Shown piece by piece: positions 9,102 through 17,444 of a DNA stretch of 33,875 nt. Source of the DNA: Lachnospira multipara LB2003 (GTDB taxonomy: Bacteria > Bacillota > Clostridia > Lachnospirales > Lachnospiraceae); the NCBI RefSeq assembly GCF_000702205.1, contig NZ_KL370871.1, positions 473,473-507,347 of the forward strand, read 5' to 3'. Made by a program: the position numbers and the translations under genes. The notes beneath the pieces were generated by a model, which saw only the letters and a list, made by a program, of their open reading frames with translations, was not told the origin of the DNA and ran no database searches. Numbering within the stretch: the stretch's first letter is position 1; every line of letters starts with the position of its first letter.

Positions 9102-9743
9102 CTAAATTATGAAATTCATTTCTAGGAATTTTTGATAAACTATTCTTGCTAGGTTTTTATGTCCCTCCTCATTTAAATGCTCTTCATCTCTTGCATCAGG
9201 ATTTGCATAATCTGAAGCTGCCAAAAATTGTATTCCTCTAGTTTGGGCGATTTTTTTATATACATTTTTTAATTTTTTACTTTCTTCTATAGAACTTTTG
9301 TTAAATTCTGGATCTTTATCCTCCCTCCACACATCATCTCCTAAATAGATTGGCGATATTAATAATATCTTGTCTCTAATTACATATTTTTCTATTTCAT
9401 CAAGGCAAGCCTCTATTCCTGTTCCAATTTTATCAGCGTTAGCCTTATATGCCCATTTACAGTCATTAGTTCCAAGCATAATAACTGCTCCGTCAATTGG
9501 CCAGGCTTTTTTTAAAACTGATGGCAATGAATCCACACCTTTTCTACCTTTACGGTACTTATCTTCAAAAATAGTAGTTCTTCCACATAGTCCATCATCT
9601 ATTATTTTTAAATCATTACATTTTTGCTGAAGAATTCCTGTCCACCTAATATCCTTGGAATATCTCCTTGGCTTTGCCTCTTTATAAGAACCTGGAACCA
9701 ATCCCCAGGTGTTTGAATCTCCAAAAATAAGAATTGATTCCAT
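9102..9743 (-). CDS. SGNH/GDSL-family hydrolase
   Basis: A 213-residue esterase-fold protein. Block I is IFGDSNTWG at the N-terminus (nucleophile Ser), block III is GTNDCKW (Asn of the oxyanion hole) and block V is DEEHLN near the C-terminus (catalytic Asp and His), so all SGNH residues are present. It most resembles small cytoplasmic arylesterase/acyl-esterases; no signal peptide is seen. The start is placed at 9743 because AAGGAGGA lies just upstream, and this leaves a 13-bp gap after metY. The in-frame ATG at 9776 would overlap that gene and lacks such a site. Likely co-transcribed with metY; whether it has a related metabolic role is unknown. Confidence 0.85.
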   Translation of the reverse strand: MESILIFGDSNTWGLVPGSYKEAKPRRYSKDIRWTGILQQKCNDLKIIDDGLCGRTTIFEDKYRKGRKGVDSLPSVLKKAWPIDGAVIMLGTNDCKWAYKANADKIGTGIEACLDEIEKYVIRDKILLISPIYLGDDVWREDKDPEFNKSSIEESKKLKNVYKKIAQTRGIQFLAASDYANPDARDEEHLNEEGHKNLARIVYQKFLEMNFII

Positions 9744-9756
9744 AATGTCCTCCTTG

Positions 9757-11037
9757 CTAAACTGCTGCAAATCCATTTTCCAAATCAGCTATAATATCAT
9801 CAATATGCTCTGTTCCAATTGATAGTCTAATAGTATTCTCCTTAATTCCCTGATCTAATAATTCCTCCTTAGATAACTGGGAATGAGTTGTTGTTGCAGG
9901 ATGAATAACCAAGCTTTTCACATCTGCCACATTAGCAAGCAGAGAAAAAATCTTAAGATTATCAATAAATCTCCATGCTTCTTCCTTGCCACCCTTTATT
10001 TCAAATGTAAAAATTGATGCTCCTCCATTAGGGAAATATCTATTATAAAGTTCATGGTCAGGATGGACACTTAAAGATGGATGATTTACCTTTAAAACCT
10101 TTGGGTGATTCTTTAGATAATCCACAACTTTCTTAGTATTTTCCACATGTCTATCAAGACGTAAAGAAAGTGTTTCTACTCCCTGTAATAACAAAAATGC
10201 ATTAAATGGACTAATTGTTGCACCTGTATCCCTAAGTAAAATAGCTCTAACATAAGTTACAAATGCTGCTGGTCCTGCTGCATCTGCAAAAGATATTCCA
10301 TGATAACTTGGATTTGCTTCTGCAATATTAGGATATTTTCCACTTGCCTTCCAATCAAACTTTCCTGACTCAGCTATTACACCGCCAAGAGTTGTTCCAT
10401 GGCCTCCAATAAATTTTGTTGCTGAATGTACTACTATGTCTGCACCATGCTCTATTGGTCTAAGCAAATATGGTGTTCCAAATGTATTATCTACAACTAC
10501 TGGAATTCCATGTTCATGAGCTATCTTAGAAATTGCATCTATATCCGGAATATCACTATTAGGATTTCCAAGGGACTCTAGATAAATTGCTCTTGTATTG
10601 TCCTTAATTGCTGACTGCACCTCATCTAAATTATGGGCATCTACAAATGTTGTTGTTATTCCAAACTGTGGCAATGTATGGGCTAGTAAATTATAGCTTC
10701 CTCCATAAATTGTCTTTTGAGCTACTATATGACCTCCTCCTGCTGCAAGTGCTTGTATTGTGTAGCTTATTGCTGCGCTACCAGATGCTAAGGCAAGAGC
10801 CGCACTAGCTCCCTCTAATGCTGCTATTCTTTTTTCAAAAACATCCTGTGTTGAATTTGTTAATCTTCCATAAATATTTCCTGCATCTGCAAGTCCAAAT
10901 CTATCAGCAGCATGTTGGCTGTTATTAAAAACATAAGATGTTGTCTGATATATTGGTACTGCTCTTGAATTAGTTACTGGATCTGCCTCTTCCTGACCTA
11001 CATGTAATTGTAATGTTTCAAATTTATAATTGCTCAT
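9757..11037 (-). CDS. metY: O-acetylhomoserine sulfhydrylase (PLP-dependent)
   Basis: A 426-residue Cys/Met-metabolism PLP enzyme. It most likely combines O-acetylhomoserine with sulfide to give homocysteine, the direct sulfhydrylation route to methionine. The PLP lysine lies in HSATKFIGGHGTTLGG. The N-terminal TLQLHVGQ and PIYQTTSYVF and the length above 420 residues fit MetY rather than the roughly 380-residue cystathionine gamma-synthase/lyase branch. The start at 11037 is preferred because GGGAG lies 7 bases upstream; the ATG at 11043 is too close to it. The 140-bp leader has two palindromes (GTTAG-N7-CTAAC and ATAAG-N5-CTTAT) that could be operators; no SAM riboswitch was recognised. Confidence 0.9.
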   Translation of the reverse strand: MSNYKFETLQLHVGQEEADPVTNSRAVPIYQTTSYVFNNSQHAADRFGLADAGNIYGRLTNSTQDVFEKRIAALEGASAALALASGSAAISYTIQALAAGGGHIVAQKTIYGGSYNLLAHTLPQFGITTTFVDAHNLDEVQSAIKDNTRAIYLESLGNPNSDIPDIDAISKIAHEHGIPVVVDNTFGTPYLLRPIEHGADIVVHSATKFIGGHGTTLGGVIAESGKFDWKASGKYPNIAEANPSYHGISFADAAGPAAFVTYVRAILLRDTGATISPFNAFLLLQGVETLSLRLDRHVENTKKVVDYLKNHPKVLKVNHPSLSVHPDHELYNRYFPNGGASIFTFEIKGGKEEAWRFIDNLKIFSLLANVADVKSLVIHPATTTHSQLSKEELLDQGIKENTIRLSIGTEHIDDIIADLENGFAAV

Positions 11038-11081
11038 AATCATTCTCCCTTCTCTTATCTAACTTATAAAGTAATTGTTTT

Positions 11082-11157
11082 GTTAGATTTATCCTAACAT
11101 TCAAGGAAGGGTTTGAAAAATTCTTATATTTTATCATAAGTGATAAGAAATACTTAT
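11082..11157 (-). promoter_or_regulatory. Two operator-like palindromes upstream of metY
   Basis: GTTAG-N7-CTAAC spans 11082-11098 and ATAAG-N5-CTTAT spans 11143-11157, within the metY leader. The second, read on the minus strand, is nearly identical over 20 bases to a site at 8214-8233. Spacing and symmetry suit a dimeric regulator, for example a LysR-type one, but no regulator gene is adjacent. Confidence 0.35.
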
Positions 11158-11184
11158 TGCGGCTATTAAGCTATCGTCTTAAAA

Positions 11185-12606
11185 TCAATCTTTTTCGCTT
11201 GTAAATTCTCTTTCATAGATCATGTCACACAAATTCTTCATGGCGTTCTTAGTATCCAACATATACTCTGCCCTTTTTAATGCAATTTCTCTAGCCTTAT
11301 TATACTCATCTTTATCTGTTGTAAGAATTTTTATTCTATCTAACATTTCATCATAATCCTTACATAAGAATTCAGGAGCAATATTATATGCTACATCACC
11401 ATAATCTATGGCAAGAGCCACTAGTCCTTGTGCCATAGCTTCAACCACTGATGTTCCTCCGCCTCTCCTATAAGGATTAATATATAAATCACAAGCTCTC
11501 ATAATTCCAGTTACATCATCTTGAATACCAAGATATCTAACATACTTAAAAAGGTCTGGTCTTTCTTTTTTTACATCTTCATAATTATCCCAAAATCCTA
11601 AAAATACTATATAGTGTTTATCTGATGCAAATTTTTCTAAAAAGTCTAAAAATTCTTTATTAACATCTAAGGATAATCTTGCTCCTACAACTACAGATAC
11701 AAATACATCTTCTGCTATATCTAAATCTGACTTTTTATATATATTTTTCGCTTCTTTAATACTAAAGGTAAATGGCAAGGGGAAAAATCTATCATAATCA
11801 ACTCCTACATATTTTAATAGTTCCTTTTCCTCTGTAGTATAATCTCTATTTCTTGTGTGATATGAACATATACAAGGAGTTATAAGGCTTGGCCCCATGG
11901 AAATAAAAACTACTGGAATTAGATCATCTATGCAATTTGCTAGTAAACTAGAATTACCAATTTCCATTACAAATGCAGGTTTTAACTCAGCTATAGTTTT
12001 ATATAAAACTCTTACTACTTCAATGCTTGGCATATTGGGCTCACATTGAACATAAGGAATCACATGTCCTTTCCATTCAATACTTGTTTTTTCTAAATTA
12101 TCCTCACGATAAGTTGCTAAAAAGAGATTTTTTAATGGAATACTTCCTACCATCGTCATTAATTCTGCTGTATTAACTATAATTACTGTTTTGCCAAGAT
12201 CTTGTAAACAAGCAGCCCTATCAAGAGCTGATTTTGTTGGGCCATGTCCCGTTGCAATAAGCTGGGATGTTATAATGACAACTAAATCCTTATTTCTCTT
12301 AGAAAATGCAATTCTTTTTTCTGGCTTATCAAATACATTTTCTTCATAAAAAGCTTCTTTAAATTTCATATCTATTTCTTTTAATAAATCCCAATTATAT
12401 TTCATAACCAATGGAATACTATATTCCTTAGTAACAAATGACCATCTTGACAGCTGATTCCATAAAAAAAGTTTGTTTTCCCAACTAAGGAATTGTGTTT
12501 TTGTAATTTCATCATAGAATCTGCATAGTCTATCTAGATCTACGTGCTCACTAAAAAATACTGACTCATTATAGATATAATCTAACATCTCATCATTATT
12601 AATCAT
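11185..12606 (-). CDS. Glycosyltransferase, family 1/GT4-like
   Basis: A 473-residue protein whose C-terminal half has the GT-B nucleotide-sugar-binding features of family 1/4 glycosyltransferases. A Rossmann strand with VSVVVGARLS, the turn LGIQDDV, and the donor-binding GGGTSVVEAMAQG (Glu of the E-x7-E motif) are visible. The N-terminal half contains TGHGPTKSALDRA, resembling the acceptor-domain glycine loop. Sugar and acceptor are unknown; a cell-surface polysaccharide or protein glycan is plausible. The start is set at 12606 behind GGGGGGA. The in-frame ATG at 12633 lies in DNA duplicated from the surface-protein gene and has no ribosome binding site. No second glycan gene is adjacent. 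Confidence 0.78.
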   Translation of the reverse strand: MINNDEMLDYIYNESVFFSEHVDLDRLCRFYDEITKTQFLSWENKLFLWNQLSRWSFVTKEYSIPLVMKYNWDLLKEIDMKFKEAFYEENVFDKPEKRIAFSKRNKDLVVIITSQLIATGHGPTKSALDRAACLQDLGKTVIIVNTAELMTMVGSIPLKNLFLATYREDNLEKTSIEWKGHVIPYVQCEPNMPSIEVVRVLYKTIAELKPAFVMEIGNSSLLANCIDDLIPVVFISMGPSLITPCICSYHTRNRDYTTEEKELLKYVGVDYDRFFPLPFTFSIKEAKNIYKKSDLDIAEDVFVSVVVGARLSLDVNKEFLDFLEKFASDKHYIVFLGFWDNYEDVKKERPDLFKYVRYLGIQDDVTGIMRACDLYINPYRRGGGTSVVEAMAQGLVALAIDYGDVAYNIAPEFLCKDYDEMLDRIKILTTDKDEYNKAREIALKRAEYMLDTKNAMKNLCDMIYEREFTSEKD

Positions 12607-12633
12607 ATAAATCCCCCCAAATGTTTTAGTCAT

Positions 12634-12780
12634 TTACTTTTTTCTTCTTTGAAAGCTCCAAAATCCAAGTCCGCCAAGAGAAGCTAGAAGAAGCAAATAC
12701 CATACTCTGATATCATATGGATCCCCGGTCTTTGGTGAAGTAGACTGTGTGCTATTGCTACTATTCAACGAACCACTATA
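12634..12780 (-). pseudogene. Decayed 3' fragment of a sortase-anchored surface protein
   Basis: Read on the minus strand, 48 codons encode a Ser/Thr-rich linker, SPKTGDPYDIRVW, a hydrophobic span and RRKK before a TAA: a complete LPXTG-like sorting signal without any protein in front of it. The DNA from about 12625 to 12779 aligns with 27838-27990, the 3' end of the large surface-protein gene, with roughly 13 differences and one single-base indel over 150 bp by eye. That indel shifts the final codons, so the stop comes early. There is no start codon or ribosome binding site. Oddly, it is in frame with the DUF1622 gene and directly after its TAG. This is a duplication remnant, not a functioning gene. 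Confidence 0.85.
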
Positions 12781-13125
12781 CTAGTTTTTTGGCTCCTCTA
12801 ATTCCTTCTTCTCATTCTTAATTTCCCAATGTATTAAAAATGTAAGAGCGGCTCTTAAAAGTATAATTGCGCCGAGTATTCCAAGTTCTGCCCATTCACG
12901 AACCACAACCGTTCTTAAAACCTCGCCACCTAACTTAAATTCTAGAGCTAGAGCAATTCCTTGAGCTAAAATTAACCTTATACTATCATCCTTCTTTAGC
13001 CAATAAATAAAGCTTTTAATAGCCGTGTAAACCAGAATACATATGCCAAAAAGCTCTAATAAAAGAGTTGAAAACTCTACTATGTATCTAAGAATAATCT
13101 CTGCCTGCTGATAAATCGTCTCCAT
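12781..13125 (-). CDS. DUF1622 family membrane protein
   Basis: A 114-residue integral membrane protein with three predicted helices (about residues 15-37, 50-62 and 80-98). The conserved segment LEFKLGGEVLRT followed by the third helix ending in LTFLIHWEI is the signature of the DUF1622 family, whose function is unknown. GGAGG lies 7 bases before the ATG. The gene ends in TAG, immediately followed in frame by the decayed sorting-signal fragment. Because the family normally ends near the HWEIKNE segment, the gene itself looks intact. A possible minus-strand promoter (TTGCAT, 17 bp, TAGAAT) lies at 13189-13161. Confidence 0.82.
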   Translation of the reverse strand: METIYQQAEIILRYIVEFSTLLLELFGICILVYTAIKSFIYWLKKDDSIRLILAQGIALALEFKLGGEVLRTVVVREWAELGILGAIILLRAALTFLIHWEIKNEKKELEEPKN

Positions 13126-13221
13126 AAATTATCCTCCACGAACTTATTTCATATATTTATATTCTAAAATAACTATAGTAAAAATGCAATTATTTGCCTC
13201 ATAATATAACTGTTAAAAAAA

Positions 13222-13244
13222 GGCGATAGCCTTAAGCTATCGCC
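13222..13244 (-). terminator. Terminator downstream of the ABC exporter pseudogene
   Basis: A 9-bp stem (GGCGATAGC and GCTATCGCC, loop CTTAA) is followed on the minus strand by a run of eight T. It is flanked by a further pair, TAACTGT at about 13208 and ACAGTTA at about 13249, that could extend the hairpin. Confidence 0.85.
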
Positions 13245-13290
13245 ATGACAGTTATAACTTTAAAGTTAGCATGTAAAATTTATAGAAACC

Positions 13291-14370
13291 TTAAGCCAAC
13301 CTCCAATTAGAAGTCTGTAGCTGAACTTCTCTCATATGAGCAAACATGCTATCTTTTCTAGATAACAATTCCTTTGGAGATGCATTTTCTAATACACGTC
13401 CATCCTTTAAAACAACGATTCTATCTGCAGCCTCAACAGTACGCATTCTATGAGCAATAATTATTACTGTCTTATTCTTAATTAAGCTAGATAAAGCCTC
13501 CTGAATTAATGTTTCATTCTCCACATCTAGAGAAGCTGTGGCCTCATCTAATAAAATAATAGGAGCATCCTTTAAAAAAGCTCTAGCTATGGAGATTCTC
13601 TGTCTTTCACCTCCAGAAAGGTAAGTTCCCTTCTCTCCAATCACAGTATTTATACCCTTTGGTAACTTATTAATAATATCCATACACTGGGCTCTTCTAA
13701 GGGCTTCTCTCTTGGCATTAGCATATCTGTAACTGACATCCTTAAAACTAATGCTACAATCCTTAGGCATTTCTTGCTTGCCCTCATTATCAAGAGATTC
13801 CGTATTTAAAATCTTATCCACTCTTTCAATAGCATCCACTAAAGTCATCTCCTGCTCCCCAGAATAAACTAACTTTGTCATAGCAACTGTCAAAAGAGGA
13901 GTGATAATTATGTAATACATCATGTTTAGCACAAGTTCTTGGCTTACTCCCTTAGTTGAAAAAATGTATGCTGCCACAACTAAAGCTACGAAAACAGAGT
14001 TAATAGCAGTCATATATTTAACCATAGGCATTGTCATACTTTTGGTATAAGTAATAGCCCAATCTGTGTAATCATCAATAGCCTTACTAAATCTCTTAAA
14101 GCTAAAAACAGTCTGGCCAAAGGTCTTAACTACTGGAATTTCTCGAACATACTCCACTCCCTCATTAGATATAAGAGGCAGTGTTAAGATATGTTTCATT
14201 AGTTTCTCTCTCATTGTTGCTTGTATATGAAAAGCTGCAATATGAGTACACATTAGAGCTAAAATATACATAAACATTGAACCTAACATAATTGCCACTG
14301 CCATCCAGCCTATCTTTGGTATTTTGTCTAAATTTTCTCCAGATAAGGCGATTTTTAAAATGCGCCAAAT
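13291..14370 (-). pseudogene. ABC exporter (permease-ATPase) pseudogene with internal deletions
   Basis: The reading frame is open from 14370 but has no start; the first ATG is at 14304, giving 337 residues against about 580 expected for a fused ABC exporter. Two in-frame losses are visible against the family pattern. Near 14172, HILTLPL jumps directly to EGVEYVREIPVVKTF, removing transmembrane segments. Near 13713, the start of the ATPase domain (FKDVSYRYANAK) runs straight into RRAQCMDIINKLPKG, removing Walker A and the Q-loop. The signature LSGGERQR, Walker B IILLDEATASLD and His switch IIAHRM remain. Without Walker A it cannot bind ATP normally, so it is almost certainly non-functional as a transporter. 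The terminator is intact. Confidence 0.85.
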
Positions 14371-14486
14371 CTATAACAGTATTTAGATGTAAAATTCCCC
14401 ATCTAATTACATGTTAGTCATAACTAACCAAAAAGTAAAGAGTTTTATCAAATCTTGACCTATTCTCCGACTGAGTTAAAAAATCA

Positions 14487-14516
14487 TTGACACAATCAAA
14501 TTCTATATCGTATACT
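14487..14516 (+). promoter_or_regulatory. Sigma-A-type promoter upstream of two terminator hairpins
   Basis: TTGACA at 14487-14492 and TATACT at 14511-14516 are separated by 18 bp. A transcript starting near 14523 would run straight into the hairpin at 14532-14566. Confidence 0.6.
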
Positions 14517-14531
14517 TTCCTTAACAAACAA

Positions 14532-14566
14532 AGGCGTTTCGATTCAATATCGAAGCGCCTTTTTTG
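14532..14566 (+). terminator. First leader terminator/attenuator hairpin
   Basis: A 12-bp stem with one G-U pair (AGGCGTTTCGAT and ATCGAAGCGCCT, 5-nt loop) is followed by seven T. It begins only about 10 nt after the predicted start of transcription, so it would end a very short RNA unless bypassed. Confidence 0.75.
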
Positions 14567-14603
14567 TTATCAAATTTCATATTTTATTTAATAAAGACGA
14601 AGG

Positions 14604-14636
14604 AGTCCAGACCAAGATAGAGGTCTGGGCTTTTTT
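14604..14636 (+). terminator. Second leader terminator/attenuator hairpin
   Basis: A 10-bp stem with one G-U pair (AGTCCAGACC and GGTCTGGGCT) is followed by six T. It ends about 23 bp before the ATP-grasp start codon. It has the same design as the hairpin 70 bp upstream but unrelated stem sequence. Confidence 0.7.
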
Positions 14637-14658
14637 GTTTAAGGATAGGAGGAATGGT

Positions 14659-15969
14659 ATGGAGAGATTGTTAAATCACAAGAGCCAGATTAATAATCAG
14701 ATGGCAAGATATGGTGTTAAGTTTGGCATTTATAAGGACGGGGAGTTTTTGGAACGCCTTTTTCCATTTGATCCTATTCCAAGAAAAATAACAGCCCCAG
14801 ACTACGAAAAACTTGAAAAGGGGCTAATTCAGAGAGTGACAGCGCTAAATGCATTTCTTAATGACATTTACAATAATAAGAAAATTCTAGTGGACAAAAT
14901 TATACCAGAGGAGTTTGTCTATAGGTCGCCAGGTTATTTATCGGCATGCGAGAATTTCTCACCAGAAAAGAAGATTCACAGTCATATTTCAGGTATTGAC
15001 TTAGTTTTAGGAAAAGATGGAAAATGGTACATCCTAGAGGACAACCTTCGAATTCCCTCAGGAGCCTCATATCCCCTAATTGCTAGGAGCCTTTGTAGAA
15101 AATGTTCACCAGATACTTTCAGAAACAACGAAGTGGTGGATAACAGAAATTATGGACAGCTTTTAAAGGAGACTTTTGATAACGTAAATAAAGGCGGAAT
15201 TAACGTTATTTACACACCAGGAAGGTTTAATGCAGCTTATTTTGAGCATTCCTTTTTGGCAGAAAAGTCGGGAGCAGTGTTGGCTGAATTTGATGATTTG
15301 TTTGTGGAAAATAATATGCTTTACTACAAATCTAGCAAAGGCCCTGTAAGGGTTGGCGCCATTTATAGAAGAATAAGTGATGAGTTTTTAGACCCACTTA
15401 CTTTTAGAAGTGATTCCTTAATTGGAATTCCGGGAATTATGATGTCCTACAGGGCAGGAAATGTGGCTATTTTAAATGCACCAGGCAATGGAGTTGCCGA
15501 TGATAAGGGAATTTATTACTTCGTGCCAAAGATGATTAAATATTATCTTGATGAGGAGCCAATTCTTGATAACGCTCCTACTTATTTGCCATTTTACAAG
15601 GAGGACTTAAATTACACATTGGAAAATTTTGACAAACTTGTAATTAAAGATGTAGCAGAAGCTGGAGGCTACGGCGTTGTATTTGCAAGAGAATTAACTA
15701 AGGCAAGAAAAGAAGAATTTATTGAAAAAATAAAGAAGGAACCTAGAAGATTTATAGCTCAGGAAGTTATAGATTTCGAGGATTTGCCTATTGTAGAAGG
15801 TGGCGAAACTGTGGATAGAAAGGCGGATTTAAGAGCATTCGTCTTAGCAGGCAGAAAGACAAAGCTTTGGCCTAGCGGTTTGACTAGATTTTCAAGAAAC
15901 CCAGACAGCTTCGTGGTTAACTCATCTCAAGGAGGAGGTTTTAAGGATACATGGATTATGTCTCATTAA
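14659..15969 (+). CDS. Circularly permuted ATP-grasp protein (amidoligase-like)
   Basis: A 436-residue protein of the circularly permuted ATP-grasp family (DUF404/DUF407 group), a little shorter than the usual 470-490. Family motifs in order: LEDNLRIPSGASY (130s), TPGRFNAAYFEH (about 186-197), GNGVADDKGIYYFVPKMI (about 277-294), the nucleotide-binding LVIKDVAEAGGYG (about 327-339), KADLRAFVL (about 388-396) and the C-terminal SSQGGGFKDTW. ATP-grasp enzymes join a carboxylate to an amine through an acyl phosphate; this clade is predicted, not proven, to form peptide-like bonds. The start at 14659 follows AGGAGG; a TTG at 14635 is also in frame but lies in the hairpin's T-run. It overlaps the next gene by 19 bp. 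Confidence 0.88.
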   Translation: MERLLNHKSQINNQMARYGVKFGIYKDGEFLERLFPFDPIPRKITAPDYEKLEKGLIQRVTALNAFLNDIYNNKKILVDKIIPEEFVYRSPGYLSACENFSPEKKIHSHISGIDLVLGKDGKWYILEDNLRIPSGASYPLIARSLCRKCSPDTFRNNEVVDNRNYGQLLKETFDNVNKGGINVIYTPGRFNAAYFEHSFLAEKSGAVLAEFDDLFVENNMLYYKSSKGPVRVGAIYRRISDEFLDPLTFRSDSLIGIPGIMMSYRAGNVAILNAPGNGVADDKGIYYFVPKMIKYYLDEEPILDNAPTYLPFYKEDLNYTLENFDKLVIKDVAEAGGYGVVFARELTKARKEEFIEKIKKEPRRFIAQEVIDFEDLPIVEGGETVDRKADLRAFVLAGRKTKLWPSGLTRFSRNPDSFVVNSSQGGGFKDTWIMSH

Positions 15970-16625
15970 CTAAAACTAATAGATTATATTGGCTTGGGCG
16001 TTATTGCGAGCGCGTCTTATCCACAACTCAGTACATGATGTATTGGTATGACAGCATGATTGATGGAGCGGCCATCGATTATAAGGACTACTGCGAGAAA
16101 ATGGGTATCCCAGCAGACTATGAGAGCCCAGAAGCTTTCATACAGGAATACATCTTTGATAAGGAGAATGCATTTTCCTTAAGACATGCAGCAGAGGAGA
16201 TGCTAGCTAACGGCATGGTTTTAAGAGAAACCATAAGTTCAAAAACCCTGGCCTACATTCAGATGGCTGTAAATGCTCTGGAGCTTGGAAAGACTGACAG
16301 CGCACCGGGTGTGGAGCTCCAATGGGTTGTGGATGATGTTATGGCTTTTAGAGGAAGCTGTGATGATTTTATTGAAGAGGAATTTGTAAGAAACATTATT
16401 AAAACAGGCATTAGCATTGAGAGGTTAAGCCTTTATCTACGTCTTGGTTATAATTTGGAAAATGTAGCAAAAGAGCTGAAGAAAATGCTAAACAGGCTGC
16501 ATAAATCCGGCCTTCAGACTAATGCTATGTCCCTTGGACGAATTTATTTATATGGTAATGAAAATCAGCTAAATATTTCAGATGAGGATTTGTTAAAAGC
16601 AGTTGAAAACCTTGTAGTTTTGTAG
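15951..16625 (+). CDS. Alpha-E domain protein (DUF403)
   Basis: A 224-residue largely helical protein opening with the alpha-E signature SLTKTNRLYWLGRYCERV and containing the conserved DDVMAFRGSCDDFIEEE region. Alpha-E proteins are almost always encoded beside a circularly permuted ATP-grasp gene, as here, and are presumed to be partners in the same peptide-forming or transferring reaction; no activity is established. Full-length relatives are often near 310 residues, so this is a short version. The start overlaps the ATP-grasp gene by 19 bp, with AAGGA immediately upstream and AGGAGG 12 bp back, which points to coupled translation. Confidence 0.87.
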   Translation: MDYVSLTKTNRLYWLGRYCERVLSTTQYMMYWYDSMIDGAAIDYKDYCEKMGIPADYESPEAFIQEYIFDKENAFSLRHAAEEMLANGMVLRETISSKTLAYIQMAVNALELGKTDSAPGVELQWVVDDVMAFRGSCDDFIEEEFVRNIIKTGISIERLSLYLRLGYNLENVAKELKKMLNRLHKSGLQTNAMSLGRIYLYGNENQLNISDEDLLKAVENLVVL

Positions 16626-16637
16626 GGAGGGATGTTT

Positions 16638-17429
16638 ATGACAACATTAAGATTTAGCTATCAAACAAAGGTGGAATTTTCAGGGGATGTGACTAATCAT
16701 GCTTTTTTACTGAGAGCATTTCCGATTGAAGAAAAAGGACAAAAAGTGCTGGATTTAATGCACACAAATTCCCCTATTGTAACTGGGGGACAGTATTTAA
16801 AGGATGGTTTTGGCAATACAGTTTATACAGGAAGGATTGATGGAGGCCATGATTCCTTGACTTATAAGGTTATAGGAACTGTGATTCGAGACGATTCTAA
16901 AAAGTCTTTTGAAAAACCTTTACCTTCTTATCGTTATCCCTCGGAGCTTACTAAGGCTAGTCCGGAGATAATAAATTTTCATAAAAATTTAAATCTACCT
17001 TCAAATCATTATGAAGCTGCAAAGATTATTTCAAAGGCAGTTTATGATTATATGATTTACGAAACAGGCACAACATGTATCTTTACTACAGCTGCTGATA
17101 GCTTTAAGGGAAGAAAGGGAGTTTGTCAGGATTATGCACATTTAATGCTTACTCTTTGTAGACTTTCAAAGATTCCTGCAAGGTATGTGTGTGGAATTAC
17201 AATTGGTGAGGGTGAGACACATGCTTGGGTAGAAATTTGGAATGAGGGTTATTGGTATGGCTTTGATCCAACTAGAAACTGTTTTGTAGATGAGGGCTAC
17301 ATAAAATTTTGCATAGGCAGGGATTATAATGATTGCCCAATTCAAAGGGGCATCTTTAATGGTGATGTGCTTCAAAGACAGTCGGTCTATATGGAGGTGA
17401 CAAAATTAAAGGAAGCTTTGCTTGCCTAA
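16638..17429 (+). CDS. Transglutaminase-like cysteine peptidase-fold protein
   Basis: A 263-residue protein with a transglutaminase-like core. The catalytic triad is complete: Cys163 in KGVCQDYAH, His195 in ETHAWVEIW and Asp210 in GFDPTRN. The N-terminal 110 residues match the beta-rich domain usual in this group. Such proteins cleave or transfer peptide bonds and regularly accompany the ATP-grasp/alpha-E pair, so it probably trims, releases or transfers that pair's product. There is no signal peptide, so it should act in the cytoplasm. The start at 16638 is preferred because GGGAGGG is 6 bases upstream; the ATG at 16632 directly abuts it. Confidence 0.87.
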   Translation: MTTLRFSYQTKVEFSGDVTNHAFLLRAFPIEEKGQKVLDLMHTNSPIVTGGQYLKDGFGNTVYTGRIDGGHDSLTYKVIGTVIRDDSKKSFEKPLPSYRYPSELTKASPEIINFHKNLNLPSNHYEAAKIISKAVYDYMIYETGTTCIFTTAADSFKGRKGVCQDYAHLMLTLCRLSKIPARYVCGITIGEGETHAWVEIWNEGYWYGFDPTRNCFVDEGYIKFCIGRDYNDCPIQRGIFNGDVLQRQSVYMEVTKLKEALLA

Positions 17430-17444
17430 AAAGGGAGTTTATAG

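Noticed and set aside
11044-11184. SAM riboswitch or T-box before metY
   Set aside because: No conserved core of either class was found; only two short palindromes are present.
12607-12633. Upstream ATG as start of the glycosyltransferase
   Set aside because: It lies in DNA duplicated from the surface-protein gene and lacks a ribosome binding site, whereas 12606 follows GGGGGGA.
14165-14368. 67-codon minus-strand frame beside the ABC remnant
   Set aside because: It is out of frame with the recognisable exporter sequence, which reads through the same DNA in another frame up to 14370.
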